64,000 bases of DNA from Flexivirga endophytica (GTDB lineage Bacteria; Actinomycetota; Actinomycetes; Actinomycetales; Dermatophilaceae). The stretch is taken from NCBI RefSeq assembly GCF_014640635.1, contig NZ_BMHI01000004.1:496001-560000 (forward strand), in the 5' to 3' direction. The stretch's first letter is position 1; each line of letters begins with the position of its first letter. This document shows, piece after piece, positions 46,167 through 55,471 of this stretch. The notes under the pieces are model-generated. The model saw nothing but the letters and a program-made list of their open reading frames with translations. It was not told where the DNA came from and did not search any database. A program made the position numbers and the translations under genes.

Positions 46167-47077
46167 GACCCTCCTTCGGGACTGCGCGACGGGGACGTCG
46201 CAGCGGACGGAGCACGTGCGTGGCTGAGCCCGGGCAGGGGCGCGGCCGGCACGCTGACGGATTTGCTGTCGGTGAGCTTCTCCCGGATGTTGTAGGTGCC
46301 GACGAGCTCGCGCAGGTAGGCGCCACCGGAATTGTTCCTGAAGTTGTCGGCGACCTTCGGTCCACCGATGACCGAGATGCCGTATGGCGGTTGCAGCGCC
46401 CGGAAATTGACGAGGATCGCCTGACCAGCGAACCGGATCGCGGTTTCACTGGTCAGCCGTTGTCCGTTGATCGAGATGGCCTCGGCGCCGGCGGCCCACA
46501 GTCCGTTGACGATGATCTGCAGGTCGGTCGACGTGAGACGCTCCGTGTCCGAGCTGTCGGTGCGCGGGTTGCCCTGGGCATCGGTGCCGGCGTCGGGCGC
46601 GTCATCGACGGTCAGCACCAGGCCGGGACCGTGCGCCGCGGCCGCGCCGGTGGTGAGTTCGAGTGCCTTCAGCCGACCTTCGAGCGAGGGATCGTTCTGC
46701 CGGCGCAGCGCAGTGGCCTGCAGCTTGTTGATCTCCTCCTGCGTCGCGTTGATCGTGCGAGTGTCCGCATCAATGGTGTGTTGTCGGTCGTTGATGCTGT
46801 TGATCAGCTCGGTGCGCCGCTTCTCCGACGCTGCTTGCGGCAGCCGCAGGGCGTGCGCGGCCACGGCCAGGCTCAGCCCGATCACCACCAGAGTCACGAT
46901 GAGCAGCGGTGACCGCAGGCCCACCGAGGCCGGTTTGCCGGCGGACTTCCGCTTGCGTGCGGCGGCTTCGTATCCCGGGTCGAGCGGAGCTCGCATCAGG
47001 TTGTTGATCAGCGACATCGACTGCGCCGGGTCGGTGCTGCGACCGGTCGTCGGGCCGCGGGGTTCGGCGCCTGTCAT
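46163..47077 (-). CDS. DUF881 family membrane-anchored protein
   Basis: The 304-residue paralogue has a membrane helix (SPLLIVTLVVIGLSLAVAAH), a coiled coil (QHTIDADTRTINATQEEINK) and a DUF881 domain (GPGLVLTVDDAPDAGTD, IIVNGLWAAGAEAISINGQR, PPYGISVIGGPKVADNF). The ATG at 47077 overlaps the phosphatidyltransferase stop. The upstream extension to 47167 is antisense-like. The pair and the small protein look like one operon with pgsA. Confidence 0.88.
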   Translation of the reverse strand: MTGAEPRGPTTGRSTDPAQSMSLINNLMRAPLDPGYEAAARKRKSAGKPASVGLRSPLLIVTLVVIGLSLAVAAHALRLPQAASEKRRTELINSINDRQHTIDADTRTINATQEEINKLQATALRRQNDPSLEGRLKALELTTGAAAAHGPGLVLTVDDAPDAGTDAQGNPRTDSSDTERLTSTDLQIIVNGLWAAGAEAISINGQRLTSETAIRFAGQAILVNFRALQPPYGISVIGGPKVADNFRNNSGGAYLRELVGTYNIREKLTDSKSVSVPAAPLPGLSHARAPSAATSPSRSPEGGS

Positions 47078-47664
47078 GGGGTGACCGTGGCCCGGGCTCG
47101 TTGGACCATCTCGCGCACCTGTCCGACATACATGACGCCGGCCAGCCAGTAGAGGACTGTGCCCCACCAGACGAACGACCAGCCGATCGGCCGGGCGACG
47201 TCACCCCAGGTGTTGTCGAGGCTGCCCAGCAGAACCAGCGGGAAGCCGTAGATGAGGCAGAACGTGGCGGCCTTGCCGATGAAGTGGACCGGCGGGATCG
47301 GCAGCCGGTGCTTGCGCAGGGTCGGGCCGAGCGCGAAGACCATCACCTCGCGAAGCAGCAGCGCCGCGACCAGCCACCACGGGATGATGTCCTTCCACGC
47401 CAGGGCGAAGATCGTCGACAGGATGTAGAGACGGTCCGCGGCCGGGTCCAGCAGCTGGCCGAGTCGGGTGACGAGACCGAACTTGCGGGCGATCTTGCCG
47501 TCCAGGTAGTCGGTCACCCCGGACACCACGAGCAACCAGAACGCCCACAGCCGGTGGTCGGTGAACATCAGCCACAGGAAGATCGGAACACCGACGAGCC
47601 GGCCCATGGACAGCAGGTTCGGCACCGTCCAGATCTGCCGGCGCAGCGGCAACGAGTCAGTCAC
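47074..47664 (-). CDS. CDP-alcohol phosphatidyltransferase (PgsA2-like)
   Basis: The 196-residue membrane enzyme transfers an alcohol to CDP-diacylglycerol. The catalytic motif is complete: DYLDGKIARKFGLVTRLG followed by QLLDPAADR, fitting DxxDGxxARx8Gx3Dx3D. N-terminal WTVPNLLSMGRLVGVPIFL resembles PgsA. By synteny it matches Rv1822 (pgsA2). The acceptor (glycerol phosphate, inositol phosphate or other) is not certain. GTG start at 47664. Confidence 0.9.
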   Translation of the reverse strand: MTDSLPLRRQIWTVPNLLSMGRLVGVPIFLWLMFTDHRLWAFWLLVVSGVTDYLDGKIARKFGLVTRLGQLLDPAADRLYILSTIFALAWKDIIPWWLVAALLLREVMVFALGPTLRKHRLPIPPVHFIGKAATFCLIYGFPLVLLGSLDNTWGDVARPIGWSFVWWGTVLYWLAGVMYVGQVREMVQRARATVTP

Positions 47665-47737
47665 GGCTCAAGGCTAAGTGGTGCTGACCTCCAGTGAGAG
47701 GCGCCGCCCCGTGTCGCTCCGTCGACGGACCGGATCG

Positions 47738-48553
47738 TTACGGCAGGAGGACGCGATCCGGATGGCTGCACACGGTCATCCGCCGGCCACGGGTGTAGGC
47801 GATGAGAGTGACGCCCAGCCGGTCGGCGGCCTCGATCGCCAGGCTGGACGGCGCGGACACACACGCCAGGACGGGTATGCTGGCCATCGCGACCTTCTGC
47901 ACGATCTCGAAGGAGGCGCGCGAGGAGACCATCGCCACAGTGTCGCGCGTCGGTTGATCCTCCAGCAACGCCCAACCGGTCACCTTGTCCACCGCGTTGT
48001 GCCTGCCGATGTCCTCCCGTATGACGAGCGCCTCTCCCTCGAGACCGAAGAGTCCCGCCGCATGCACGCCGCCGGTCTTGTCGAAGACGACCTGCCCCTT
48101 GCGCAGCAGGTCGGGCAGTTCTGCGATGCGCTCTGCCGGGACGCGCAGCGTGGACGTGGCGACTGCTTCGTCATACGCCGGTGAATCGGTGATGGCGTCG
48201 ATGCTGGTCTTGCCGCACAGTCCGCAACCGCCGTGCGAGATGAGGCTGCGCTGAGCCGTCGCGGGGACGCCGCCGCCGTTGCGCAACTGCAGCTGAAGCA
48301 CGTTCATGTTCTCGGTGTCGGCGCAGTAGCGGGCGATGAGCACGTCGTCGCGGGACCGGACGATGCCTTCGGCCTGCAGCAGTCCGTGCGCCAACTCGAT
48401 GTCGTGGCCGGCGGTGCGCATCGTGACCGTCAGCACCTCGTCGTCGACCCGGATCTCGAGCGGCTCCTCGACCGCTGCAACCTCCACGCGAGTGCTCACC
48501 CCGTGGTCGAGGTCGATGCGAACGACCTTGTGTCTGCTGGTTATTCGGCCCAT
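47738..48553 (-). CDS. fdhD: Formate dehydrogenase accessory sulfurtransferase FdhD
   Basis: The 271-residue protein transfers sulfur from a cysteine desulfurase to the molybdenum cofactor of formate dehydrogenase. The essential cysteine pair is in GGCGLCGKTSIDA, followed by VFDKTGGVHAAGLF, IREDIGRHNAVDKV and SSRASFEIVQK, all family hallmarks. The ATG at 48553 gives MGRITSRHKV. No formate dehydrogenase gene is in the window. It starts 13 bases beyond the amidotransferase stop on the same strand. Confidence 0.95.
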   Translation of the reverse strand: MGRITSRHKVVRIDLDHGVSTRVEVAAVEEPLEIRVDDEVLTVTMRTAGHDIELAHGLLQAEGIVRSRDDVLIARYCADTENMNVLQLQLRNGGGVPATAQRSLISHGGCGLCGKTSIDAITDSPAYDEAVATSTLRVPAERIAELPDLLRKGQVVFDKTGGVHAAGLFGLEGEALVIREDIGRHNAVDKVTGWALLEDQPTRDTVAMVSSRASFEIVQKVAMASIPVLACVSAPSSLAIEAADRLGVTLIAYTRGRRMTVCSHPDRVLLP

Positions 48554-48566
48554 GGGACGGAGGCTC

Positions 48567-49391
48567 TCAAGCGCTCTGCCGCAGCGGAGCGGTGATGCGT
48601 TGGGGGATCTGGCTGACCCGGGCCACTCCCCCATGATCATCCATGGTGACGACCGACGCGGCGTCGACACGGCTGACGCCGGTCTCCTCGCGCAGGATGC
48701 CGCTGGAGGCCACCACGCTCAGACCGTCGCGCTGCAACATGCTCAGGTCGAGGTATGGCGGATGGGTCGCGTAATCGGCCGGCCACACCTGGACCTCGGC
48801 GGGCTCCGCCTCGGGGTCGTGCAGGCTGATCAGGTGCAGCTCGCGCGGCGTCAGCAGCAACGCGTTGAGGCTGGCGGCCGACATTCCGTGCCAGCGAACC
48901 CGGGAGAGCACGCGACCTGCGGCGCGGGCGACCGCGGCACCGCCCTCCTTGCGACCGATGTTGCTGCGCAGCCGGGCGAAGTAGCGCTCACTGTCGGTGC
49001 TGCCTTCCGGCTCGGCCGCACCCGGCGGAAGCAGCAGGTCGATCTTGTCCTGGGGAAAGATCGCACCGTTGTGGGCGAACGCCATGCCGCCGGCCACGAA
49101 GGGGTGCGTGTCGGTGACGTCCAGCCCGAGGCCGGGCGTCGCCAGCCGCAGGTGCAGCAGGCCGCGACGGGTCGGTGCCTCGTGCACGAACTGCTCGAAG
49201 TCGCCGTCGTCGCCGGCTGCCAGTGTCGACCGATGGGCATGCAAGCGGTCGTCGCCCTCGGCATACCAGGCCATTCCGCAGCCGTGTGCGTGGACGGCGG
49301 CGAGCTCACGCAGCCGATCCAGGGCCGGCGCCCCGAGCACTTCCGCGACCGTCACGGGACGATCGGACGACCAACCGAGCAAGCGACACAT
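48567..49391 (-). CDS. Class II glutamine amidotransferase (EgtC/YafJ-like)
   Basis: The 274-residue protein has the Ntn amidotransferase start MCRLLGWSSDRPV with the nucleophile Cys2, then HAHGCGMAWYAEGDD, LHLRLATPG and NTHPF-like DTHPFVAGGMAFAHNG. Such enzymes hydrolyse glutamine or gamma-glutamyl amides. EgtC in ergothioneine synthesis is one member, but no egt genes are adjacent, so the substrate is unknown. GGAGGG lies four bases before the ATG at 49391, deciding the start. Confidence 0.85.
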   Translation of the reverse strand: MCRLLGWSSDRPVTVAEVLGAPALDRLRELAAVHAHGCGMAWYAEGDDRLHAHRSTLAAGDDGDFEQFVHEAPTRRGLLHLRLATPGLGLDVTDTHPFVAGGMAFAHNGAIFPQDKIDLLLPPGAAEPEGSTDSERYFARLRSNIGRKEGGAAVARAAGRVLSRVRWHGMSAASLNALLLTPRELHLISLHDPEAEPAEVQVWPADYATHPPYLDLSMLQRDGLSVVASSGILREETGVSRVDAASVVTMDDHGGVARVSQIPQRITAPLRQSA

Positions 49392-49594
49392 GGGACCCTC
49401 CGTTCCGCCGCCCCGAGGCGGCACAGCTGCTCCCCCCATCATGCGCTCGACCGGGCCCGCGAGGGCCATGGGGTGGGCCGCGAACGCGCCAACTTCCCCA
49501 TGCCTGTGCCGAATATTGCTGATGTTCACCGATAATGGGGTGCGACGGCCGGTGATCACGGTGACCATTCCTTGGTGATGGAAGGAGGTCCGAC

Positions 49595-50098
49595 GTGTCT
49601 GTTCTGGTGCTGAATGCGGGCTACGAGCCGCTGCACACCGTGTCGGTCAAGCACGCCATGAACATGCTGTGGCGTGGCGTCGCCACGGTCGAGGAGTCGC
49701 ACCCCGAGGAGACCTTCGGCCCCTTCCCAATGCCGACCGTTCTGCGACTGGTGCGCTACGTGAAGATGACGTGGGCCTACGCCAGGCGCGGCGGCCTGAA
49801 GCTCACCGAGGCGAGCGTGAAGATCACCTGGGAGCAGTTCTCCCGGGGTGTGCCGACATACAGCCAGGCGGGTGTCCTCAAGCGCGACCACGGCCAGTGT
49901 GCCTACTGCGGGCAGCCGGTCGCGACGACCATGGACCACGTCGTGCCGAAGTCCCGTGGCGGCGGCACCACCTGGGACAACGCGGTGGCGGCGTGTGAAC
50001 CGTGCAACCAGCGCAAGGCCGACCTCACCCCCGAAGAGGCTGGCATGGAACTGCTCTGGCAGCCCTTCGTGCCGACCCGCGAGGACCTCGCCTGGTAG
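49595..50098 (+). CDS. HNH endonuclease family protein
   Basis: The 167-residue protein has an HNH finger: CAYCGQPVATTMDHVVPKS and NAVAACEPCNQRKADLTP, with two CxxC zinc pairs. The N-terminal VLVLNAGYEPLHTVSVKHA is typical of small stand-alone actinobacterial HNH proteins found outside mobile elements. Its target is unknown. The GTG start at 49595 has a near-perfect AAGGAGGT five bases upstream. It is intact, in contrast to the decayed DUF222-HNH gene at 20944. Confidence 0.88.
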   Translation: MSVLVLNAGYEPLHTVSVKHAMNMLWRGVATVEESHPEETFGPFPMPTVLRLVRYVKMTWAYARRGGLKLTEASVKITWEQFSRGVPTYSQAGVLKRDHGQCAYCGQPVATTMDHVVPKSRGGGTTWDNAVAACEPCNQRKADLTPEEAGMELLWQPFVPTREDLAW

Positions 50099-50237
50099 AC
50101 GTCGTACGTGACCGCCTGAGGAAGTGCTGAAGAACAACTGGACGCGCCGTGCGCGAACGAACCATTCGTGCCGCAGCCCTGAAAGGGTTGTTGTTGCCAG
50201 ATGAATGCAACAACTTCATGTGACACGGAGGAGCGTC

Positions 50238-51008
50238 ATGCAAACACCTCGATTGTCCGCACGACTCGGCGCGGAGGCTCTGGGAACGTTCTGGTTGGTC
50301 TTCGGCGGCTGCGGAAGTGCGATCTTCGCCGCGAAGGCCGTCTCGGACGACAAGTTCCCCGTCGGCATCGGCTACTTGGGAGTCGCGCTCGCGTTCGGCC
50401 TGACCGTCCTGACGATGGCCTACGCGGTGGGCCATGTCTCCGGCGGACACTTCAATCCGGCGGTCACGATCGGCTGCGCCGTCGGCAAGCGGTTCGACTG
50501 GAAGGATGTGCTGCCGTATGTCGTCACCCAGGTCGTCGCCGGCCTGATCGCCGGCGCGGCGCTGTTCGCGATCGCCAAGGGACAGAGCGGTTTCGACGCG
50601 ACCGGCAACATGGCCGCCAACGGGTATGGCGACCACTCCCCCGGCGGCTACTCGCTCGCGGCGTGCTTCCTGGCGGAGATCATCCTGACCGCGTTCTTCC
50701 TCTACATCATCCTGGGCGCGACCGACGGTCGCGCTCCGGTCGGCTTCGCACCGCTTGCGATCGGCCTCGGGCTGACGATCATCCACCTGGTCGGCATCCC
50801 GATCACCAACACCTCGGTGAACCCGGCGCGCTCGACCGCTGTGGCGTTCTTCAATGGTGACGGTGCGCCCGCGCAGCTGTGGCTCTTCTGGGTCGCGCCG
50901 ATCATCGGCGCCGCGATCGCCGGTGCGACATACGGCCTGATCACGCAGGAGAAGCGTGCAGGTGTCGACATCGAGGGCGAGACCGAGTCGGTCGGCGCGA
51001 ACGCCTGA
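50238..51008 (+). CDS. aqpZ: Aquaporin Z-type water channel
   Basis: The 256-residue MIP-family channel has six helices, two half-helices and both NPA boxes: [11 protein letters not shown] and [10 protein letters not shown]. The N-terminal [20 protein letters not shown] is characteristic of AqpZ, and a His/Arg selectivity region follows. A loop after helix 3 ([20 protein letters not shown]) is also AqpZ-like. GGAGGAG lies four bases before the ATG at 50238. It is a single gene converging on the DHFR-fold gene. Confidence 0.94.
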   Translation: MQTPRLSARLGAEALGTFWLVFGGCGSAIFAAKAVSDDKFPVGIGYLGVALAFGLTVLTMAYAVGHVSGGHFNPAVTIGCAVGKRFDWKDVLPYVVTQVVAGLIAGAALFAIAKGQSGFDATGNMAANGYGDHSPGGYSLAACFLAEIILTAFFLYIILGATDGRAPVGFAPLAIGLGLTIIHLVGIPITNTSVNPARSTAVAFFNGDGAPAQLWLFWVAPIIGAAIAGATYGLITQEKRAGVDIEGETESVGANA

Positions 51009-51026
51009 GTCGTTGTCGCCGTGCCG

Positions 51027-51629
51027 TCAGCGGGATACGGGAAACACCAGGTGGGTGACGCGATCGCCCTGGATGCAGACCGTCGGGTTGTCCAGCAGGA
51101 CGTCTTGCGACGAGAGCTCGCCGAAGAAGGGGCGATTACCCGCGCCCATCACCACCGGCACCAGATCAATGGCGATCTCGTCGAGCAGACCGAGGTCCAG
51201 ACACTGCCGGGCGATGGTGCCCCCAGTGACGGAGACATCTGCATCGCCAGCGAGCTCCCGGGCCCGCGCGATCGCCGCCGCCACGCCCGCAGTGACGAAG
51301 TGGAACGGTGCGTCCGGGTGGGCATCGACCCATTCCTGCGGGATCCGGTGCGTCACGACGACAACCGGGACGCCCAGGGAGTGCCGGCCGTCCCAGCCAT
51401 TCGTGACCTCGAACAGCGTCCGACCACACACGAGTGCGCCCAGCGACAACACCCACTTCTGCCAGTGCTCCGTGCTCGCTGGTGAGAGATGCACGGTGAA
51501 GTCGCCGGCCGGGGCCCTGAGCGCCACGGAGCCGTTCTGCAGCCAGTCGAACAATCGGCCGATGGTGTTGTCCTGTTTGGCGACATACCCGTCGAGAGAC
51601 ATGATCGCCTGCGCTTGCACGATGCCCAT
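51027..51629 (-). CDS. Dihydrofolate reductase/RibD C-terminal domain protein
   Basis: The 200-residue protein has the RibD_C/DHFR-like fold: VQAQAIMSLDGYVAKQDN, LVCGRTLFEVTNGWDG, VVTHRIPQEW and VSVTGGTIARQCLDLGL. Members bind NADPH and are mostly uncharacterised. It sits 17 bases downstream of a related paralogue on the same strand, forming a tandem pair. Confidence 0.85.
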   Translation of the reverse strand: MGIVQAQAIMSLDGYVAKQDNTIGRLFDWLQNGSVALRAPAGDFTVHLSPASTEHWQKWVLSLGALVCGRTLFEVTNGWDGRHSLGVPVVVVTHRIPQEWVDAHPDAPFHFVTAGVAAAIARARELAGDADVSVTGGTIARQCLDLGLLDEIAIDLVPVVMGAGNRPFFGELSSQDVLLDNPTVCIQGDRVTHLVFPVSR

Positions 51630-51646
51630 GTTCAGTCGGCTCCTTC

Positions 51647-52201
51647 TCAGTCGTGCTTCGGCCGGTAGGTCTGGACGACCACGCCACTGGGGAACGGAGT
51701 GGACTCAACAAGGTCCAGAAGCCGCGACTCCGGCAGCTGGTCGAACAGCGCCTGGCCGCGGCCAAGGATCAATGGCTGGACCAGCAGGCGATATTCGTCG
51801 ATCAGGTCCGCCGCTGCCAGCGCGCCCGCCAACCGACCACCACCCCAGACGATCACGTCCGCACCCGGTTCGTCCTTGATCGCGGCGATCTCGGTCGTCA
51901 GATCGCCTCGTGCGACCCGCGTTTCGGGCCAGGTCGCGTCTGCGTCGTCGAGCGCTTTTGCGAACACGACCTTGGGTATGTCGTTCATCGGTGCGGCGTA
52001 CGCGTCGTGCGAGTGCGGCCAGTACGACGCCATCTCTTGATAGGTGACGCGACCCATGAGGTGGGCGCCCGCCCGACGGACGCGGTCCAGTTTCCACTGC
52101 TTCAACTCGTCACCTTCGGGCACCGACATCCCCGGGTGTTCTCGCTGACTGCCGACGAATCCGTCCAGCGACATCGACATGTACAACATGACTTCGCGCA
52201 T
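51647..52201 (-). CDS. Dihydrofolate reductase/RibD C-terminal domain protein, paralogue
   Basis: The 184-residue protein has YMSMSLDGFVGSQREHPG, HLMGRVTYQEMASYWP, KVVFAKALDDADATWP, VIVWGGGRLAGALAAADLID and RLLVQPLILGRGQALF. It shares the fold with the downstream gene but only limited sequence identity, suggesting an old duplication or separate acquisition. GGAGAGG lies a few bases before the ATG at 52201, and the upstream frame extension is rejected. The substrate is unknown. Confidence 0.85.
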   Translation of the reverse strand: MREVMLYMSMSLDGFVGSQREHPGMSVPEGDELKQWKLDRVRRAGAHLMGRVTYQEMASYWPHSHDAYAAPMNDIPKVVFAKALDDADATWPETRVARGDLTTEIAAIKDEPGADVIVWGGGRLAGALAAADLIDEYRLLVQPLILGRGQALFDQLPESRLLDLVESTPFPSGVVVQTYRPKHD

Positions 52202-52449
52202 GGTGAACCTCTCCGTGTGTTCGCCGCTTCTTTCGAGCGGCCTCCACCCCTTCCACGAACGACTGTCCTCCGATTCGACATCCTCTGCGGATCGACAGGA
52301 ACCGAAGCGCCGCCCGTGGTAGGTCCGCGCGCCCCTGCTCCGCGGCCCCGAACGACGCCGAGTGCGTTGACCAGAGCCCACGGAGGGGCAACGCTTGACA
52401 TGGGCCCGGGGATACACCTGCGGCCTCCGACTCTGCAAGGAGGTAGCCC

Positions 52450-53049
52450 ATGAACACGCCCCGGAAAGCACCACTGTTGGTCCGCTGGACCCTGCAACTC
52501 GAGGAGTCGCAAGCACTCGACGCACCCGTGCGCGCACTCGAGCCCGGGATCCGAAACATCTTCGGCACAGGGGTGCGAGGTTCCGTGCTCCGCGGTGACC
52601 TCCTCGGCCACAGCCTTCACCCCGTGCTGACCGACATCGCACTCGGTACGTGGACGTCCGCAAGCCTGCTCGACCTCACCGGAGGGCGGGACTCATCGGC
52701 TGCGGCCCAGCGGCTGGTCGGCGCAGGGCTGCTCGCTGCCGGGCCCACCGCCTGGACAGGATGGGCGGAGTGGTCGCTCGCGGGACCTGCCGCAAAGCGA
52801 GTGGGCCTGGTTCACGCGGCTGCCAACGGCGTCGCCATCAGCGTCTACGCTGCCTCGTGGCTTGCGCGCCGCCGCGGACGACATGGCACGGGTGTCCGAC
52901 TTGCGGTCGCCGGCGCCGCCATCTCGACGGTCGGTGGTTACCTGGGCGGCCACTTGGCGCAAGGGCGCAAGGTCGGCAGCCGGCACCCCGCTTTCGACGA
53001 GGCTACCCCCAAGGTCGGGAGGAACGGCGGGGATGACAGCTGGGGATGA
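52450..53049 (+). CDS. DUF2231 domain membrane protein
   Basis: The 199-residue protein has GHSLHPVLTDIALGTWTSAS, the start of the DUF2231 membrane domain, followed by four hydrophobic segments (AAAQRLVGAGLLAAGPTAW, HAAANGVAISVYAASWLA, LAVAGAAISTVGGYLGGHL). Family members are often linked to Rieske proteins or c-type cytochromes, but no such partner is visible. AGGAGG lies six bases before the ATG at 52450. A bidirectional hairpin terminator follows its stop by about 70 bases. Confidence 0.82.
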   Translation: MNTPRKAPLLVRWTLQLEESQALDAPVRALEPGIRNIFGTGVRGSVLRGDLLGHSLHPVLTDIALGTWTSASLLDLTGGRDSSAAAQRLVGAGLLAAGPTAWTGWAEWSLAGPAAKRVGLVHAAANGVAISVYAASWLARRRGRHGTGVRLAVAGAAISTVGGYLGGHLAQGRKVGSRHPAFDEATPKVGRNGGDDSWG

Positions 53050-53120
53050 CAGGAACCGCGCGTGCCGGTCCTCCTGCGTCGGGCCGGGCACGCGCTCCCA
53101 GCATCGTGTCCCCCGACATG

Positions 53121-53152
53121 CGAAAACCGCCGACAAGTCGGCGGTTTTCGCT
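53121..53152. terminator. Bidirectional intrinsic terminator between DUF2231 gene and tRNA-Pro
   Basis: GCGAAAACCGCCGA and TCGGCGGTTTTCGC form a perfect 14-bp stem with a 4-base loop, with A and T tracts within the arms, so it works for both the plus-strand DUF2231 gene and the minus-strand tRNA. Confidence 0.85.
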
Positions 53153-53156
53153 ATGT

Positions 53157-53230
53157 CGGGATGACAGGATTTGAACCTGCGACCCCCTGACCCCCAGTCA
53201 GGTGCGCTACCAAGCTGCGCCACATCCCGA
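53157..53230 (-). tRNA. tRNA-Pro (anticodon GGG)
   Basis: The 74-base gene folds into a full cloverleaf. The acceptor stem is CGGGATG paired with CATCCCG. The anticodon stem CCTGA/TCAGG encloses loop CTGGGGG with GGG at positions 34-36. The T arm contains the GGTTCAAATCC loop. The discriminator base is A, and the CCA end is not encoded. It is 66 bases downstream of der on the same strand, before the bidirectional terminator. Confidence 0.95.
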
Positions 53231-53296
53231 TGCCCCTCGCGGGGCGACCGAAACGATATCGCACGAGATGCCCTGCGACCCAATCGGATGCGGGCG

Positions 53297-54769
53297 TCAG
53301 CGACGTCGCTTCTCGCGAACGCGCACCGACAGCTCGATCGGACTGCCTTCGAAGCCGAACTGCTCGCGCAGGCGGCGCTCCAGGAAGCGGCGGTAACCGG
53401 CCTCGATGAAACCCGAGGCGAAAACGACGAAACGCGGCGGCCGGGTCGAGGCCTGGGTCGCGAAGAGGATGCGCGGCTGCTTGCCACCCCGCACCGGGTG
53501 TGGGTGTCCGGCGACGACCTCGCCGAGGAAGGAGTTCAGCCGGCCGGTCGGCACGCGCTGGTCCCACGAGTCGAGGGCGACCTCCAAACCGGGCACCAAC
53601 CGGTCGACGTGCCGCCCGGTCACAGCCGAGATGTTCGCCCTGGGCGCCCATGCCACCTGACCGAGATCGCGCTCGATCTCGCGCTCCAGGTAGTGGCGTC
53701 GCTCCTCGTCCAGCAGGTCCCACTTGTTGAATGCCAGGACCAGGGCGCGACCGGCGTCGACGACCTGCTGCACGACGCGCACGTCCTGCTCGGCGATGCT
53801 GTCCTCGGCGTCGATCAGCACGACCGCGACCTCGGCCTTCTCGATGGCTGCCTGGGTGCGCAGCGAGGCGTAGAAGTCGGCCCCACGGGTCAGGTGCACC
53901 CGGCGGCGAATACCTGCCGTGTCAACGAATCGCCATGTCTTGCCGCCGAGTTCGATCAACTCGTCGACCGGGTCACGCGTCGTACCGGCGACGTTGTCGA
54001 CGACGACACGGTCCTCCCCCGCCAACTTGTTGAGCAGCGACGACTTGCCGACGTTGGGCCGCCCGACAAGCGCGACACGACGCGGACCACCGCGCCCGTA
54101 TGCCGAAACGGCGGACTTCTCCGGCAGCACGTCGAGCAATGCATCCAGGGCGTCACCGGTCCCGCGTCCGTGCAGTGCGGAGATGGGCCAGGGCTGCCCG
54201 AGACCGAGCGACCACAGGGTCGCTGCCTCGAGCTCGGTCTTCTGGTCGTCGACCTTGTTGGCCACCAGCACGACGGGCTTCTTGGAGCGACGCAATAGCT
54301 TCACAACCGCCTCGTCGGTGTCGGTGGCGCCGACCTTGGCGTCCACGACGAACAGCACCGCGTCGGCGAGCTCGATCGCGACCTCGGCCTGCTCCGCCAC
54401 CCGCAGGTGTATGCCGCTGGCGTCGACCTCCCACCCGCCGGTGTCCACGAGCGTGAAGTCACGACCGGACCATTCGGCGTCGTAGGCGACGCGGTCACGC
54501 GTCACACCGGGCACGTCCTCCACGACGGCCTCTCGTCGGCCCAGCACGCGGTTGACCAGTGTCGACTTGCCGACGTTGGGTCGCCCGATGATGGCGACCA
54601 CCGGACGTGCCGCGCCATCGGTCGACTCGTCCCCCAGGGCGCCGTCTGCCTCGAGCAGCGCGCGATCGGCGTCGCTGAGCTCGAAGTCGTTCAGGCCGAC
54701 ACGAAGCGCCCGCTCGACGGACTCGTCGGGGGTCTCGGCGGGGCCTTCGTCGGAAAAGGAATCAGACAT
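53297..54769 (-). CDS. der: Ribosome biogenesis GTPase Der (EngA)
   Basis: The 490-residue protein has two GTPase domains in tandem and a C-terminal KH-like domain, and assists large-subunit assembly. The P-loops are [17 protein letters not shown] and [17 protein letters not shown]. Switch regions are DTGGWE and DTAGIRRR, and specificity motifs NKVD and NKWD are present. It has an acidic N-terminal extension of about 55 residues, usual in actinobacteria. It is the last gene of the xerD-to-der cluster. Confidence 0.96.
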   Translation of the reverse strand: MSDSFSDEGPAETPDESVERALRVGLNDFELSDADRALLEADGALGDESTDGAARPVVAIIGRPNVGKSTLVNRVLGRREAVVEDVPGVTRDRVAYDAEWSGRDFTLVDTGGWEVDASGIHLRVAEQAEVAIELADAVLFVVDAKVGATDTDEAVVKLLRRSKKPVVLVANKVDDQKTELEAATLWSLGLGQPWPISALHGRGTGDALDALLDVLPEKSAVSAYGRGGPRRVALVGRPNVGKSSLLNKLAGEDRVVVDNVAGTTRDPVDELIELGGKTWRFVDTAGIRRRVHLTRGADFYASLRTQAAIEKAEVAVVLIDAEDSIAEQDVRVVQQVVDAGRALVLAFNKWDLLDEERRHYLEREIERDLGQVAWAPRANISAVTGRHVDRLVPGLEVALDSWDQRVPTGRLNSFLGEVVAGHPHPVRGGKQPRILFATQASTRPPRFVVFASGFIEAGYRRFLERRLREQFGFEGSPIELSVRVREKRRR

Positions 54770-54802
54770 TCCCCCATCATCCCTGACGGCGGCCGGTTTC
54801 CG

Positions 54803-55471
54803 TTATTCGGGAGGCGCCATCGGCAGGGTGAGTCCGGTCTCACGGCTCGCCTCGTCGACGTGCGAGGCCAACCGGCTGCGCAACTCCTCGGTCGCCAGCC
54901 CCAGCCGCTCCCGTCCCGGGACGCCTCGGTGCTTCTGCAGGGTGAACGGGTGGCCGACCACGACGCGCAACGGCGCACGCAGCTTGGGCCACGAGTCGCG
55001 CCCGCCCGCGCCCTTTGTTCCGAGCACGGCAACGGGCACCAACTTCGCTCCGGTCGCCTGGGCCAGGAATGCCGCACCGCGCTGTGCCGTCTGCACGGTG
55101 CCGGAACCACGCGTCCCCTCGGGGAAGATCCCGAGGCCTCCTCCCGAGCTCAGCACCTCTCGCGCAGCGGTCAGCGCCTCGCGGTCGGCGCTGTTCTGGT
55201 CGATCGGGATCTGACCCGTCGCACGCAGGAACACACCCCACACCGAGGAGAAGTAGCTGCGCTTGACCAGGAACCGCAGCGGCCGCGGCGTGAGGATGAA
55301 AACCAGTGGCCCGTCGAGGAATCCGACGTGGTTGGACACAACGATGATCGGCCCGTCCTTCGGAACCCGCTCGCCGTGCAGCGTCTTCACGCCATACAGC
55401 ACGTGCGCGAGACCGACACCGAATCGGCGACAGCTGTCAGCCAGCCGAGGTCGATAGGCCCGGGTCGCCAT
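54803..55471 (-). CDS. 1-acyl-sn-glycerol-3-phosphate acyltransferase (PlsC family)
   Basis: The 222-residue protein has the acyltransferase motifs SNHVGFLDGPLVF (HxxxxD), FPEGTRGSGTVQ and VPVAVLGT. It would acylate lysophosphatidic acid at the membrane. The ATG at 55471 has AGGAGG about six bases upstream but lies 35 bases inside cmk, so translation of the two would overlap. A position between cmk and der is a conserved arrangement in many actinobacteria. Confidence 0.88.
   Translation of the reverse strand: MATRAYRPRLADSCRRFGVGLAHVLYGVKTLHGERVPKDGPIIVVSNHVGFLDGPLVFILTPRPLRFLVKRSYFSSVWGVFLRATGQIPIDQNSADREALTAAREVLSSGGGLGIFPEGTRGSGTVQTAQRGAAFLAQATGAKLVPVAVLGTKGAGGRDSWPKLRAPLRVVVGHPFTLQKHRGVPGRERLGLATEELRSRLASHVDEASRETGLTLPMAPPE

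Noticed and set aside
53157-53230. tRNA-Pro as an integration site for a mobile element
   Set aside because: The flanks hold housekeeping genes, with no integrase or direct repeat of the tRNA end.
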